Notes: generated by a model from the sequence alone, not told the origin. A stretch of DNA of 64,000 nucleotides from Prevotellaceae bacterium UBA4361 (GCA_002393575.1 DGSN01000013.1:38329-102328), one strand, 5' to 3'; counted from the first letter of the stretch, positions 32,631 through 41,919 are shown. Numbers and translations are program-made.

Positions 32631-33758
32631 ATGAAGACTTCAAAATGTAGTTCATTAAAATATAAATACGATAATATCATTCATAATCCAAAATTATGGG
32701 ATTATTATAATATTGATGATGAAAATTCAGAGAAGTTCACTATAGATGATATTTCTAATCCTGAAAAATGTTATATTTTTATAACCAAATATATAGCTTA
32801 TTCTCAGAAAGATAATGTAATATTCTTGAAATATATTAATTTGCTATTAGAAGATAAGGAAGATTGTAGATTTAGAGGTTATCGTTTGTGCCATATTGTA
32901 TCTACTTTTTTCTTAGGTCTCGCTTTATTCGAAAATGAATATATCAAAAAAAACATCTGTAGAGAATTGAAAAAAATAAAAGTTTTCGATACAAAAGATA
33001 TTTTAGAAAAGGAATTTATTTTTGTATGGTTTATGATTTGTATGTTTCATGATTTGGGATATGTATTTGAGAGAAATCTTAATAGTGATGAAATCTCCTT
33101 AGATAATTTAAATGATGAGAAACAAACGTTAATGTCATTTCTAAAGGAAATGAAGGAGAAAAATGGTACTCCATCATATTATAATGATATTTTAGAAAAC
33201 TATTATAAATATAGGGAAGGAAAAGATCATGGTATTCTTGGAGGTTTGAGTTATGCTAAATATGTCCTTGAGATTAGGAATAAAAAAAGTAGAGATACAT
33301 CTTTAGATGCAAATGAAAAAGAAAAATGGAATAAAAAGTTAACCAAACTATATAAATACGTGGGGTGGTGTATATGTTGTCATAACATCTGGTATGTTCG
33401 ATTTGCAGATTCTTCCTGTAAAGCAATTATGAAATACATCAATAATGATTTATACCCTTTAATACTTAATAATAGAAAAGATAAAGGGAAATACATTGAC
33501 TATCCTATTATATTCCAAAACCATCCTCTGTTTTTCTTTTTCTGTCTTATTGACACCTTGGAACCAATAAAAATATGTAATTCAATATTTGATGTGCATC
33601 ATGTACTATCAGAAATATCATTTGATATGTCCAAAAATGAAGCTATCCATATTTCTTCTCAGAACCAATCATACTCAAGAGTTCTTCTGGGACTCAATGA
33701 ATGGCTGATAAATATAGAAAAAATTGATAATATTAATTATAGTTTTAAATTAAAATGA
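32631..33758 (+). CDS. HD-superfamily phosphohydrolase-like protein
   Basis: A 375-residue cytoplasmic, helical protein. The metal-binding pattern of the HD superfamily is visible: H88 (RLCHIV), the HD doublet H140-D141 (FMICMFHDLGYVFE), DHGILGGLSYAKYV near residue 199, then CCHNIWYV and a later LIDTLEP with the last acidic ligand. HD enzymes hydrolyse nucleotides, cyclic dinucleotides or other phosphates. No second domain is apparent. It is very AT-rich. Its stop overlaps the start of the secreted WG-repeat gene (ATGA), so a cytoplasmic hydrolase is translationally coupled to an exported protein. The 259-bp spacer before it (32372-32630) contains nothing that I can identify beyond A/T-rich DNA and short imperfect repeats of TACTATCA. 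Confidence 0.65.
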   Translation: MKTSKCSSLKYKYDNIIHNPKLWDYYNIDDENSEKFTIDDISNPEKCYIFITKYIAYSQKDNVIFLKYINLLLEDKEDCRFRGYRLCHIVSTFFLGLALFENEYIKKNICRELKKIKVFDTKDILEKEFIFVWFMICMFHDLGYVFERNLNSDEISLDNLNDEKQTLMSFLKEMKEKNGTPSYYNDILENYYKYREGKDHGILGGLSYAKYVLEIRNKKSRDTSLDANEKEKWNKKLTKLYKYVGWCICCHNIWYVRFADSSCKAIMKYINNDLYPLILNNRKDKGKYIDYPIIFQNHPLFFFFCLIDTLEPIKICNSIFDVHHVLSEISFDMSKNEAIHISSQNQSYSRVLLGLNEWLINIEKIDNINYSFKLK

Positions 33759-35812
33759 TTATGATTATGAAAAAATTTATTTCTTTATTCATTATTCTTT
33801 TTTTGATTAACCTCGGGATTATAGATGCTCAATCGTTAGTCATAAAAGATATTTGTGAATTACAATCTGATCTCACCGCTCGTACAAATCCTATTTTGGA
33901 TAAAAATGGTAAAGAGTGTGCTGTGATACGAGTTAATATTCCAAGTATTAAAAACGTGGAATTTGATAAGAAAAAAGTATTTCATCAAGAATACAATCCA
34001 GGAGAATATGTTCTTTATGTCCAAGAAGGAACGCATGAAATAGATTTTAATTTGGAGGGTTATATTAAGGGAAAGATTGATTTTACTGAATTTGATATTG
34101 ATGTCCAAGGGAAAAGGGTATATAGATGTACAATAACCAATAATGATGGGAAAAACAAGGGGATTAACGATATTGGACCTATTTTTATAACTTCAAACAT
34201 AGAAGGAGCAGTTGTGCTAATTGATGGATATCCAGTTGGAATGACACCAATGAAATTAGACAACATTTCAATGGGTGAACACACTCTCGCTTTGGTAAAA
34301 AAAGTAGATTCTGAAAATCTGGAGTCTGTTATCTATGCTTGTCCCGATACAATCATCAACGCAACGCCCCACCAGAAAATCCATGTTAATTTGATAAAGA
34401 CAGATTCTGAGATGGATTTAGAATTTGTGCAGCATGGTGGTGGAGATTCTTGGACTGAAACATGGACCCGTTTCCGTACTCTTAAAGAGAATGGAAAAGT
34501 AGGAGTCGTAGATTTAGAAGGAAATATACTTGTTCCTTGTGAATACGATGTAGTAATGCCTGAATTACAAAATGGTTGTTTTGTGGTAAAGAAGGATGGA
34601 AAAGAAGGTTTATATTTACAAGGGAAAGGTCTCATAGTTCCAACAATTTATGATTTTACTATTACAAATCAATCCGACACAATTAAAGAGAAACTTGTGA
34701 TAGCAAGAAAAGAGGGTAAATATGGAATTATTAGTCTTTCCACGGGTGAAGTTGTTCTTCCTTTTAAATATTATGAAATTTCAAGAGACAAATATAACAA
34801 CTATGATGTGTTTAAAGCCTCTCTTAATGGATCTGACAGACAAATTTTTATCAGCGATGATGCAAATGAAATCCGACCATTACAATTACCTGTTTTTGAC
34901 ACAATATCCAAATTCAATGATGGTTTAGCAGTTGCAAAAATTAAAGAAAATAATCAACTGGTTATAATAGATTTAAATTTAAATCGGATGATTCCGATAG
35001 AAAAATCATACATAGTGACACATTGGTCAGACAATGTAATCAATGAAGGACTTTGCTGTGTACAAAATGTTGATAGAAAATTTGGTTTCATGGACAAAAA
35101 TGGCAAGATTCAGATACCATGTATTTTTGATGATATTATAGATGGTTTCCAAGATGGATTTGCAATCATGAAGTTAGATGGTCAGACTGTTTTTGTAACA
35201 AATGAAGGTGAAATTCTTCATGAAAATGATTCCATTCATTTTGAATATAATTCAGAAGATTTATTATGTCAAAAGAAGATTCTTGAAATAGAAAAAAATG
35301 ACAAAAAAGGTGTCATCCGTTATACTGGAGAAACTATTGTGCCATGTGAATATGAAAAATTTATTTATATTTGTGGTGACGAGGATTATTTGACAGATTA
35401 TATTACAGCATATAAAGATGATAAATGTTATTTGTATGATATAAAAACAGGTAAATTATTGTTTGTATCCCCAAAAGGAATATATATAGACAGAATTAAA
35501 GATGGTTTCATCATGGTTAGAGATGAAGAAACTGAAACTTATGGATATGCAAATATGAAAGGGGAATTAATCGCCAATTGCATATATACTTTGCCTGAAG
35601 AAGTGGAGATGATGATGAATCATTCTGTGGTAATCATTAGTGAAGGATTAGCTATGATTATATTGGGTGACAGATATGGTTTTATCGACAATAATGGAAA
35701 GGTCGTTGTACCGTTAATATACACAGGCGCTATTCCTTTTTCAAACGGAATCACTCATGTGAAAAAGAACGATGGTAAGTGGATTAAATTAATTAAAGAC
35801 CAACTGAAATAA
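33755..35812 (+). CDS. Secreted protein with PEGA-like and WG repeats
   Basis: A 685-residue exported protein. The signal peptide follows one of three closely spaced starts (MIMIMKKFISLF...) and ends near IIDAQ. Residues about 26-130 match the N-terminal domain of the neighbouring PEGA-FGE and 209-residue proteins (for example ARTNPILDKNGKECAVIRV). A PEGA-like domain follows (about 140-215, IDGYPVGMTPMKLDNI). From about 230 onward WG-type repeats occur (GKVGVVDLEGNILVPCEYD, KYGIISLSTGEVVLPFKY, KFGFMDKNGKIQIPCIFDD, RYGFIDNNGKVVVPLIY), a beta-rich binding solenoid. There is no enzymatic motif. The start overlaps the HD gene stop by four bases. Confidence 0.8.
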   Translation: MIMIMKKFISLFIILFLINLGIIDAQSLVIKDICELQSDLTARTNPILDKNGKECAVIRVNIPSIKNVEFDKKKVFHQEYNPGEYVLYVQEGTHEIDFNLEGYIKGKIDFTEFDIDVQGKRVYRCTITNNDGKNKGINDIGPIFITSNIEGAVVLIDGYPVGMTPMKLDNISMGEHTLALVKKVDSENLESVIYACPDTIINATPHQKIHVNLIKTDSEMDLEFVQHGGGDSWTETWTRFRTLKENGKVGVVDLEGNILVPCEYDVVMPELQNGCFVVKKDGKEGLYLQGKGLIVPTIYDFTITNQSDTIKEKLVIARKEGKYGIISLSTGEVVLPFKYYEISRDKYNNYDVFKASLNGSDRQIFISDDANEIRPLQLPVFDTISKFNDGLAVAKIKENNQLVIIDLNLNRMIPIEKSYIVTHWSDNVINEGLCCVQNVDRKFGFMDKNGKIQIPCIFDDIIDGFQDGFAIMKLDGQTVFVTNEGEILHENDSIHFEYNSEDLLCQKKILEIEKNDKKGVIRYTGETIVPCEYEKFIYICGDEDYLTDYITAYKDDKCYLYDIKTGKLLFVSPKGIYIDRIKDGFIMVRDEETETYGYANMKGELIANCIYTLPEEVEMMMNHSVVIISEGLAMIILGDRYGFIDNNGKVVVPLIYTGAIPFSNGITHVKKNDGKWIKLIKDQLK

Positions 35813-35820
35813 ATATTCAA

Positions 35821-36450
35821 ATGATAAGATTTAAATTTATAGTTCTTTTACTTCTGTTCATAACACAAAGTATGAAAGGACAAGTAATAAACGTAGTGGA
35901 TGTTATAGAAGATGGCGTTGATTCAACGGCTTCCACAAATCCTGTTTATGATATAAATAATAATCTTTGTGCATTTTTAAAAGTTATAGTAGATGTGAAA
36001 GGAGAAATCACTTTTAAAGGAAACATTATAGGTAAGCCTGTTAAATCCAATGATATGTACACCATGTCTGTTGCTGATGGTACAAAAAGGATTAAGTTTA
36101 TGCATGAAGATTTTCTCCCTGGAGAAATTGAATTTAGAATGTTTGGTATTTCTGTTAAAGGTGGGAAAAACTATTTGGTAAAGATGCAAGTAGATAATGA
36201 TCATCAAATGTTATCTGATAGTACTAATCAGACACTTCAATATCTAACGATTAAAGCAAATGTTCCACTAAAAAAAATAAAAATCGACGATGAAGAATGG
36301 ACTATTTCTAATGGTAAGGCTAAAAAGTTGATAATAGCAGGTAAACATAAATATGTAGCGGAATCTGCTGACGGAATAAAAAAAACGGGATATGTAGTCG
36401 TAGAAAATTCAGGTTATAATACTTCACTTTATTTGGATTTTAATAAGTAG
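35821..36450 (+). CDS. Secreted protein with the shared N-terminal domain, short form
   Basis: A 209-residue exported protein (signal peptide MIRFKFIVLLLLFITQSMKG). Residues about 24-125 are homologous to the N-terminal domain of the two larger secreted proteins upstream (STASTNPVYDINNNLCAFLK, then FKGNIIGKPV, and GTKRIKFMHEDFLPGEIEF). A small PEGA-like C-terminal domain (about 138-205, LTIKANVPLKKIKIDDEEW) closes it. It looks like the minimal version of the family and may assemble with the others at the cell surface. It starts eight bases after the WG-repeat gene. Confidence 0.72.
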   Translation: MIRFKFIVLLLLFITQSMKGQVINVVDVIEDGVDSTASTNPVYDINNNLCAFLKVIVDVKGEITFKGNIIGKPVKSNDMYTMSVADGTKRIKFMHEDFLPGEIEFRMFGISVKGGKNYLVKMQVDNDHQMLSDSTNQTLQYLTIKANVPLKKIKIDDEEWTISNGKAKKLIIAGKHKYVAESADGIKKTGYVVVENSGYNTSLYLDFNK

Positions 36451-36480
36451 AAACTATCAATCACTAAAAACATAATAATT

Positions 36481-37149
36481 ATGCAAAAAGTAAAATCTTT
36501 AAAAACAATTACATTATTCGCATGTCTTGTTATTGCATGTTCGATTTGTTCATGTGGAAATGATAGCAAGTCGCAAGTAAATGAACAAGCTATTAAGGAT
36601 TCAATAGTTAAAGCCGTAAAAGACTCAATAGCAAATGCTGAGGTCTTAATAGCCAAACAGGATTCGATAGAAAAAGTTAGAAATTCCATTCCTCCATTTG
36701 CTGATTTATATGCTTTTTACAAGAAAGCAAATATTAAACCAACATGGAGCAAAGTGAAAAAAGAGGTTATGGATTATATGGAGAGAAGAGGATTGGAACT
36801 TGTTTTCGATGGTTCTTACAAGCGAATTGAATATGATGAATTGTCAGATTTTTCAGGACTTGCCTACGGAAAAAATGTCAAGTATGTGAAAGAATTTGAT
36901 GGTATAGAACCAAACAATAGTCCACATTTTGGAATTGCATATGCAACAGACATGAACAATCTTGAGACATTGGATGTCATTAGATTTTTGTTTAAAGACA
37001 AAGACGAATGCTATCGTTACTTAGATCAGGTAAAAGCATGTGGTTTTAAAGGTAATGGAGATTATTATGTAAATAAAAACGATTATCTTTATTTCAGTAT
37101 CTATGAAGAAAATGGTAATTATTATGCATATTTAACAGGAGAGCATTAA
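36481..37149 (+). CDS. Lipoprotein, unrecognised
   Basis: A 222-residue protein with a lipobox-like end of the signal peptide (LFACLVIACSICSC), so it should be lipid-anchored. A helical, charged stalk (about 30-70, AIKDSIVKAVKDSIANAEVL) leads to a C-terminal alpha/beta domain (about 75-222) with IKPTWSKVKKEVMDYMERRG and CYRYLDQVKACGFKGNGDYY. No family is recognised. It is the last gene before a strong terminator and belongs by strand, spacing (30 bases) and AT content to the preceding cluster. Confidence 0.7.
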   Translation: MQKVKSLKTITLFACLVIACSICSCGNDSKSQVNEQAIKDSIVKAVKDSIANAEVLIAKQDSIEKVRNSIPPFADLYAFYKKANIKPTWSKVKKEVMDYMERRGLELVFDGSYKRIEYDELSDFSGLAYGKNVKYVKEFDGIEPNNSPHFGIAYATDMNNLETLDVIRFLFKDKDECYRYLDQVKACGFKGNGDYYVNKNDYLYFSIYEENGNYYAYLTGEH

Positions 37150-37187
37150 TCTATTGACCAATACACAAACAATTTCATCATCTTTTT

Positions 37188-37221
37188 ATGCCTTTTTTTG
37201 CTCATTTGCAAAAAAAGGCAT
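37188..37221 (+). terminator. Intrinsic terminator closing the AT-rich gene cluster
   Basis: ATGCCTTTTTTTGC (37188-37201) and GCAAAAAAAGGCAT (37208-37221) are perfectly complementary around a six-base loop. It lies about 40 bases after the lipoprotein stop codon. The symmetry and the T-rich arm allow it to act as a terminator on the plus strand. Confidence 0.7.
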
Positions 37222-37346
37222 ATCTTTACCCCGAAATCATCGATGATGACATCGAGACGAGTACGGAAGATATACTGACTTTACTGATAAATGAGCCTTT
37301 TAACTAACTGAGTCCAAGAAAATTAATTTATCAATAAAGAATATCA

Positions 37347-40007
37347 ATGATGAAAACAATTCGTTTAGCAATGACTCTGTTCGTGTGCCTTGTCTGCACA
37401 CAAGGACATGCCCAACTGTCGTCGAATCCCGACAAGTTCTTGGGCAATATCACAACGAGTTATCAAGTGGATTACGGCAACGAGAAGTTCTACACGCTCT
37501 GGAATCAGATTACGCCAGAGAACGAATCGAAGTGGTCTTCCATCGAGGGTTCGCGCCGTGGCAGTTTCAGTTGGGGCGGCTGCGACAATGCCTACAACTA
37601 TGCCAAGAGCCACAATTTTCCGTTCAAGTTCCACACGCTCATCTGGGGTTCGCAGTATCCTGGTTGGATGGACAACCTCTCTGTGAGCGAACAGTACAAA
37701 GCCATCGTGGAATGGATGGATGCCGTGAAGAAGCGCTATCCCGACTTGGCGTTGATTGACGTGGTGAACGAGGCTGTGGTGGGTCATGCGCCTGCACCCT
37801 ACAAGGCTGCACTTGGCGGTGACGGAAAGACGGGCTACGACTGGATTATCAAGGCTTTCGAGATGGCACACGAGCGCTGGCCTGACGCCATTCTGATTTA
37901 CAACGACTTCAACACCTTCCAGTGGCAACGGACGGAGTTCATCAACCTTGTCCGCACATTGCGCGATGCCGGTGCGCCCATCGATGCCTACGGATGTCAG
38001 TCGCACGACCTGACGGACATGAACGTGAGCAATTTCAAGGCTGCCATGCAGGAGATTCAGAATGCGCTCAAGATGCCAATGTACAGCACGGAGTATGACA
38101 TTGGCACGACTGACGACAACTTGCAGCTGCAACGCTACAAGGAGCAGATTCCTTACATGTGGGAAGCCGACTACTGCGCTGGAGTAACCTTGTGGGGATA
38201 TATCTACGGACGCACCTGGACGACCGACGGCAATTCGGGCATCATCCGCGACGGCAAGGATCGTCCTGCCATGACGTGGTTGCGTGAGTACATGAAGACG
38301 GATGCAGCCAAGAACGCCAAGAGTCCTTTCCCTGGCATGGTGAAGAAAGCGTCCGTGTATGTCAAGCCTCAGTCGCTGAGCGTGACGAAGGACGAAGCGA
38401 TGAGCATCACGGTGAATGCACGTCTGAAGACGAAAACCATCGACCACATTGACCTCTACGTGAAGAACAAACTCCATCAGACTTTGACCGAAGCACCTTA
38501 CGTAGCCGAATATACGCCAACGGTTTTGGGCAAGCACGACGTGAAGGCTGTAGTCGTAGCTACTGATGGCACGAAATACGAACGACTGTCAAGCTTCACT
38601 GCCTACAATCCACGTTCTTCGTACAAAGGCGAGATTGCTCTGCCTGGCACGTTGGAGGCTGAGAACTTCGACGTGGGTGGTGACGGCATCACTTTCCACG
38701 ATAGCGATTCGAAAGTGGAAGGCGACGCATCAGGCTACCGCACAAACGGCGGAGGAGTGGATATCGTGAAGGGCAACGGAGGCTATGCCATCGGCTACAC
38801 CGCTACGGGCGAATGGCTCGAATACACAGTGAACGTGAAGGAAGCTGGCATCTACTCTTACGATGCTTACGTTTCATCGGGTGCCACCACATCGTCGTTC
38901 AGCCTGTCGTTGAGCACAGACAACGGACTCACACCGCTGACCGATGCCATCGCCGTGCCATGCGTGCAAGCCAACAACTGGGACAACTACCGAGCTGTGC
39001 ATGGCAGACTGAGCATCCCATTGGAGGAGGGAACACAAATCATCCGCATCAACATTACGGGTGGTAACTGCAACATCGACAAGATTTCCTTCCGCCACAT
39101 CGAGGTGGACAACAACATCCGAATCGCTCTTAAAGCCGACCCATCGCCTGCCACCATCAACACCAACACGACGCTCATAGCCACCACATCGTCGGCAAAC
39201 AGCACGATAGCCAGCGTGAGCTTCTACGTGGAGAATGTGCTGTTGAGAAAGGTGACAGCAGAGCCGTTCGAAACGACCTTCAAGCCAACAGAGAAACGCG
39301 ACTACATCATCACCGCCATTGCCACCGATGAAGACGGCAAGCAGTCGAAGATTGCCCAATACACGCTGAAGGTCAACAACAAGCGCACACCATACAAGGG
39401 TGTCATCGCCTTGCCTGGTGTCATCGAGGCAGAGAACTTCGATAAGGGAGGCGAAGGATTCACCTTCCACGACTCCGACTCCGAAGACCAGGGCGACGCA
39501 GCTTCTTACCGCACAGACGGCGAAGGTGTCGATCTCGTGAAGGGCAACGGAGGCACCGTCATTGGTTACACAGCTACGGGCGAATGGCTCGAATACTCGG
39601 TGAACGTGACGGAGGCTGGCACTTACTCTTGCGAGGCAACCGTTTCGTCGGGTGTCACAGGCTCTGCCTTCACGCTCGGACTCGTGGAAGACGGCAAGGT
39701 CACTTCACTTTGCAGAATCAACGTACCACAGACAGGCAGCAACAATTGGGACACCTACCGCATTGTGAAAGCCAACATCAACAAGGTGTTAGAAGCTGGA
39801 GAGCACATCTTCCGCATCTCCATCAGCGGTGCGAACTGCAACATCGACAAGGTGGAACTGAAACTCTTGCAGAGCAGTGCTATCGACAATGTGACCTTCA
39901 CCCCTGCCAACGACAACGGCATCATCTACAACCTTGCCGGACAGAGAGTTGACGAGCACTACCGCGGCATCGTCATCAAGAACGGCAAGAAAGTTTGGAA
40001 CAAATAG
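37347..40007 (+). CDS. GH10 endo-1,4-beta-xylanase with two CBM6 modules
   Basis: An 886-residue secreted xylanase. A signal peptide (about 1-22) precedes a GH10 barrel (about 28-320) with the acid/base E142 in LIDVVNEAVVG and the nucleophile E249 in YSTEYDIG. It is followed by an Ig-like domain (about 335-420), a CBM6 (about 428-585, LPGTLEAENFDVGGDGITFH), a second Ig-like domain (about 590-670) and a second CBM6 (about 680-835) that is nearly a repeat of the first (TGEWLEY in both). The C-terminal tail IIYNLAGQRVDEHYRGIVIK is a motif common on Prevotella exported enzymes and may be for sorting. It cleaves xylan backbones outside the cell. GC-rich codon use contrasts with the genes just upstream. 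Confidence 0.94.
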   Translation: MMKTIRLAMTLFVCLVCTQGHAQLSSNPDKFLGNITTSYQVDYGNEKFYTLWNQITPENESKWSSIEGSRRGSFSWGGCDNAYNYAKSHNFPFKFHTLIWGSQYPGWMDNLSVSEQYKAIVEWMDAVKKRYPDLALIDVVNEAVVGHAPAPYKAALGGDGKTGYDWIIKAFEMAHERWPDAILIYNDFNTFQWQRTEFINLVRTLRDAGAPIDAYGCQSHDLTDMNVSNFKAAMQEIQNALKMPMYSTEYDIGTTDDNLQLQRYKEQIPYMWEADYCAGVTLWGYIYGRTWTTDGNSGIIRDGKDRPAMTWLREYMKTDAAKNAKSPFPGMVKKASVYVKPQSLSVTKDEAMSITVNARLKTKTIDHIDLYVKNKLHQTLTEAPYVAEYTPTVLGKHDVKAVVVATDGTKYERLSSFTAYNPRSSYKGEIALPGTLEAENFDVGGDGITFHDSDSKVEGDASGYRTNGGGVDIVKGNGGYAIGYTATGEWLEYTVNVKEAGIYSYDAYVSSGATTSSFSLSLSTDNGLTPLTDAIAVPCVQANNWDNYRAVHGRLSIPLEEGTQIIRINITGGNCNIDKISFRHIEVDNNIRIALKADPSPATINTNTTLIATTSSANSTIASVSFYVENVLLRKVTAEPFETTFKPTEKRDYIITAIATDEDGKQSKIAQYTLKVNNKRTPYKGVIALPGVIEAENFDKGGEGFTFHDSDSEDQGDAASYRTDGEGVDLVKGNGGTVIGYTATGEWLEYSVNVTEAGTYSCEATVSSGVTGSAFTLGLVEDGKVTSLCRINVPQTGSNNWDTYRIVKANINKVLEAGEHIFRISISGANCNIDKVELKLLQSSAIDNVTFTPANDNGIIYNLAGQRVDEHYRGIVIKNGKKVWNK

Positions 40008-40098
40008 CGAAAACCATCTCTACGGACGAAAAGGAGCGATGGAAACTTCCCACCATTCCCTAAGTCCGTAGAGACAACGAACCAACTCAAATAAGCAC

Positions 40099-40148
40099 AA
40101 AAGAAATTGGGCAGCACCTCTCATTGCGGGTGCTGCCCAATTTCTTTT
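40099..40148. terminator. Bidirectional terminator between xylanase and the convergent gene
   Basis: A perfect 20-bp stem (AAAAGAAATTGGGCAGCACC at 40099-40118 with its complement at 40129-40148) with a ten-base loop. The A/T-rich outer arms give a T-run on either strand, so it can end both the xylanase transcript and the convergent gene at 40171-40878. Confidence 0.85.
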
Positions 40149-40170
40149 AATGATTAGTTTGCGAAGAAGA

Positions 40171-40878
40171 CTAATTCTTGATGAGTCCCTTCTCCATGAG
40201 TACAGGCAGGATGTTGGAAGCCGACTGCCGTTCTCTTTTCTTCTCGACCGCCTTGTAACGTCCAAGCAGCGCAGGGTCCTTTGCCAGAATCTTCTCCATC
40301 ACCTCGTCTGTGAGACGTGTCACAGGAATCTTTCCCTTGGCGTTGGCTTCTGTGTCAATCAGATAGCAGTAGTGGTTGTTCAGTTTGTCCATGTTCAGCC
40401 AAATGGCAGTGGAAGCAACTCCCGCAGGGATAGCCACATCGAGAGGAGCCACAATAGAAACCACGTCGCCTGCAAGACTTGCCAGCAGTGCGCCGCCATT
40501 GATGTAGCGAGCCACGACCAGCAGTTTGTTTTTCTCGTAACGATAAGCCTGAGTATAGTTGTTCACATCGAGAGGAATGTCGTTGCAACGCAGATTGCGG
40601 CAGTTCACATAGAGATGTCCACCATACTCCACCACCAGCGCAACCTTCTTCAACACGCCGTCAGCTTCCTTGTCGCCAGTCAGAATCTTGTACTGGTCGT
40701 CAGTAGCCTTCAGCTGAGGCAGTTGCTTCGTGCGTCCTTCCACCAAGGAATCAACGGGAACCCAACGGTTGTCCAAAAAGTCATCGTATGTCAAGCAATA
40801 CTTGGCATTCACTTGTGCCCATGCACTCAGTGAACCAAAAACAAGGGCTACAAGTAACCCCATCATCTTCTTTTTCAT
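40171..40878 (-). CDS. Exported protein, unrecognised
   Basis: A 235-residue protein with a signal peptide (MKKKMMGLLVALVFGSLSAWA-Q). The mature chain begins with YCLTYDDFLDNRWVPVDSL, contains a possible hydrophobic segment (about 128-155, INGGALLASLAGDVVSIVAP) and ends in a basic, helical stretch (GRYKAVEKKRERQSASN). It resembles Prevotella-restricted DUF proteins, but I cannot name the family with confidence. It is convergent with the xylanase and separated from it by a bidirectional terminator. Confidence 0.75.
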   Translation of the reverse strand: MKKKMMGLLVALVFGSLSAWAQVNAKYCLTYDDFLDNRWVPVDSLVEGRTKQLPQLKATDDQYKILTGDKEADGVLKKVALVVEYGGHLYVNCRNLRCNDIPLDVNNYTQAYRYEKNKLLVVARYINGGALLASLAGDVVSIVAPLDVAIPAGVASTAIWLNMDKLNNHYCYLIDTEANAKGKIPVTRLTDEVMEKILAKDPALLGRYKAVEKKRERQSASNILPVLMEKGLIKN

Positions 40879-40892
40879 ACTCGTCCCTTTTT

Positions 40893-41022
40893 TAAGTTTT
40901 TTAGTTTTTTAGTTTGTGAGTTTTTAAGTTTTTGAGTTCTCACGCTCCACACTCCTCGCTTCACGCTCCACACTCCACACTTCACACTCCTCGCTTCACG
41001 CTCCACGCTTCACGCTTCACGT
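40893..41022. repeat. 8-bp (AGTTTTTT) and 7-bp (CTTCACG) tandem arrays
   Basis: From 40893 octamers AGTTTTTT, AGTTTGTG, AGTTTTTA and AGTTTTTG repeat about five times. From about 40938 heptamers CACGCTC, CACACTC, CTCGCTT and CACGCTT repeat to the stop codon of the next gene. The second block is the same family as the array at 7280-7371. Confidence 0.7.
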
Positions 41023-41025
41023 TCA

Positions 41026-41631
41026 TCAGTTGAAGAAATCCGTCAGATAACCAATGGAGAGGATGAAGGCACTGTTGCGGAAAGCGTCATAGCCCGACGA
41101 CTCTTTGTTAGCCCTGCTCAGTCCGATGCGGTAGCGGAAATCAATAAGCAGTCTGTCGCCATAGCTACCAATACTTGGTTCAAACGACAAACCGACAGGC
41201 AGAGCAAACTCAATAGGCTTGAATTTGTCTCTCACCCTCTGCCCCATGTGCTCCTTCTTGCCGTTGTAGCGTCCCGTGAGGAGGAAACTGATTTGCGGAC
41301 CAGCCTGCACAGCCAGACCAGGGATGATGTAGAACTTGGCCTGAAGCGGAATGCCGATGTAGTCCACCACCACACGCTTGTTCGTTTCATTGTATTTGGC
41401 ACCCAGGTATTCATCATGGATTTCCATACTCAGACCGAAATTCTTGGTAAACATATAGTCCGCACCGAAGTTCCATGCCAAACCAAACTTGCTTTTGGCA
41501 TCGTCGTTATTCGTGAATGTTGACAAAACACCACCCAAGCGCAACTTATAGCTGAATTCGCCTTTCTCTTGGGCATTCACGTTCATCGTAGTCATTATGG
41601 CGACTACAGCCATCAGTAAAAATTTCTTCAT
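41026..41631 (-). CDS. PorT-like outer-membrane beta-barrel protein
   Basis: A 201-residue protein with a signal peptide (MKKFLLMAVVAIMTTMNVNAQ) and alternating amphipathic strands over its whole length (KLRLGGVLSTFTNN, GLAWNFGADYMFTKNFGLSM, LAVQAGPQISFLLTG, RLLIDFRYRIGLSR), ending in a strand with a terminal aromatic residue (SIGYLTDFFN). This is the layout of the eight-stranded outer membrane barrels (OMP_b-brl_2/PorT family) that are abundant in Bacteroidota. The function of this copy is unknown. A TAATTTTG promoter box lies at 41760-41767. Confidence 0.83.
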   Translation of the reverse strand: MKKFLLMAVVAIMTTMNVNAQEKGEFSYKLRLGGVLSTFTNNDDAKSKFGLAWNFGADYMFTKNFGLSMEIHDEYLGAKYNETNKRVVVDYIGIPLQAKFYIIPGLAVQAGPQISFLLTGRYNGKKEHMGQRVRDKFKPIEFALPVGLSFEPSIGSYGDRLLIDFRYRIGLSRANKESSGYDAFRNSAFILSIGYLTDFFN

Positions 41632-41759
41632 GTTGTTTTATGATTAGACGTTTAAACAGAACTCTTTTTCCACATATCTCCATGCTGGGCAGGAAAAACA
41701 ACATCATCCTCGTGTCTCCAAAATTGTCTCAAAATTGCTTGTATATGCCCAACGCACTG

Positions 41760-41767
41760 CAAAATTA
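41760..41767 (-). promoter_or_regulatory. Promoter -7 box (TAATTTTG) for the beta-barrel gene
   Basis: A TAnnTTTG match on the minus strand, 129 bases upstream of the start codon. The 288-bp spacer 41632-41919 otherwise contains no gene that I can see. Confidence 0.45.
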
Positions 41768-41919
41768 GATAAAAAATGTGATTTACAAGCCATTCGGGAG
41801 AAAGAATTTCATTTTTCAGCGAAGGAGAGGATATTTTCAAGAATGTGATAGAATAAAACAAAAATAGTCACTGTTTATTCTGAACCTCAGCGGAAATCTT
41901 GAGAGAACGTGAAAAAGAA

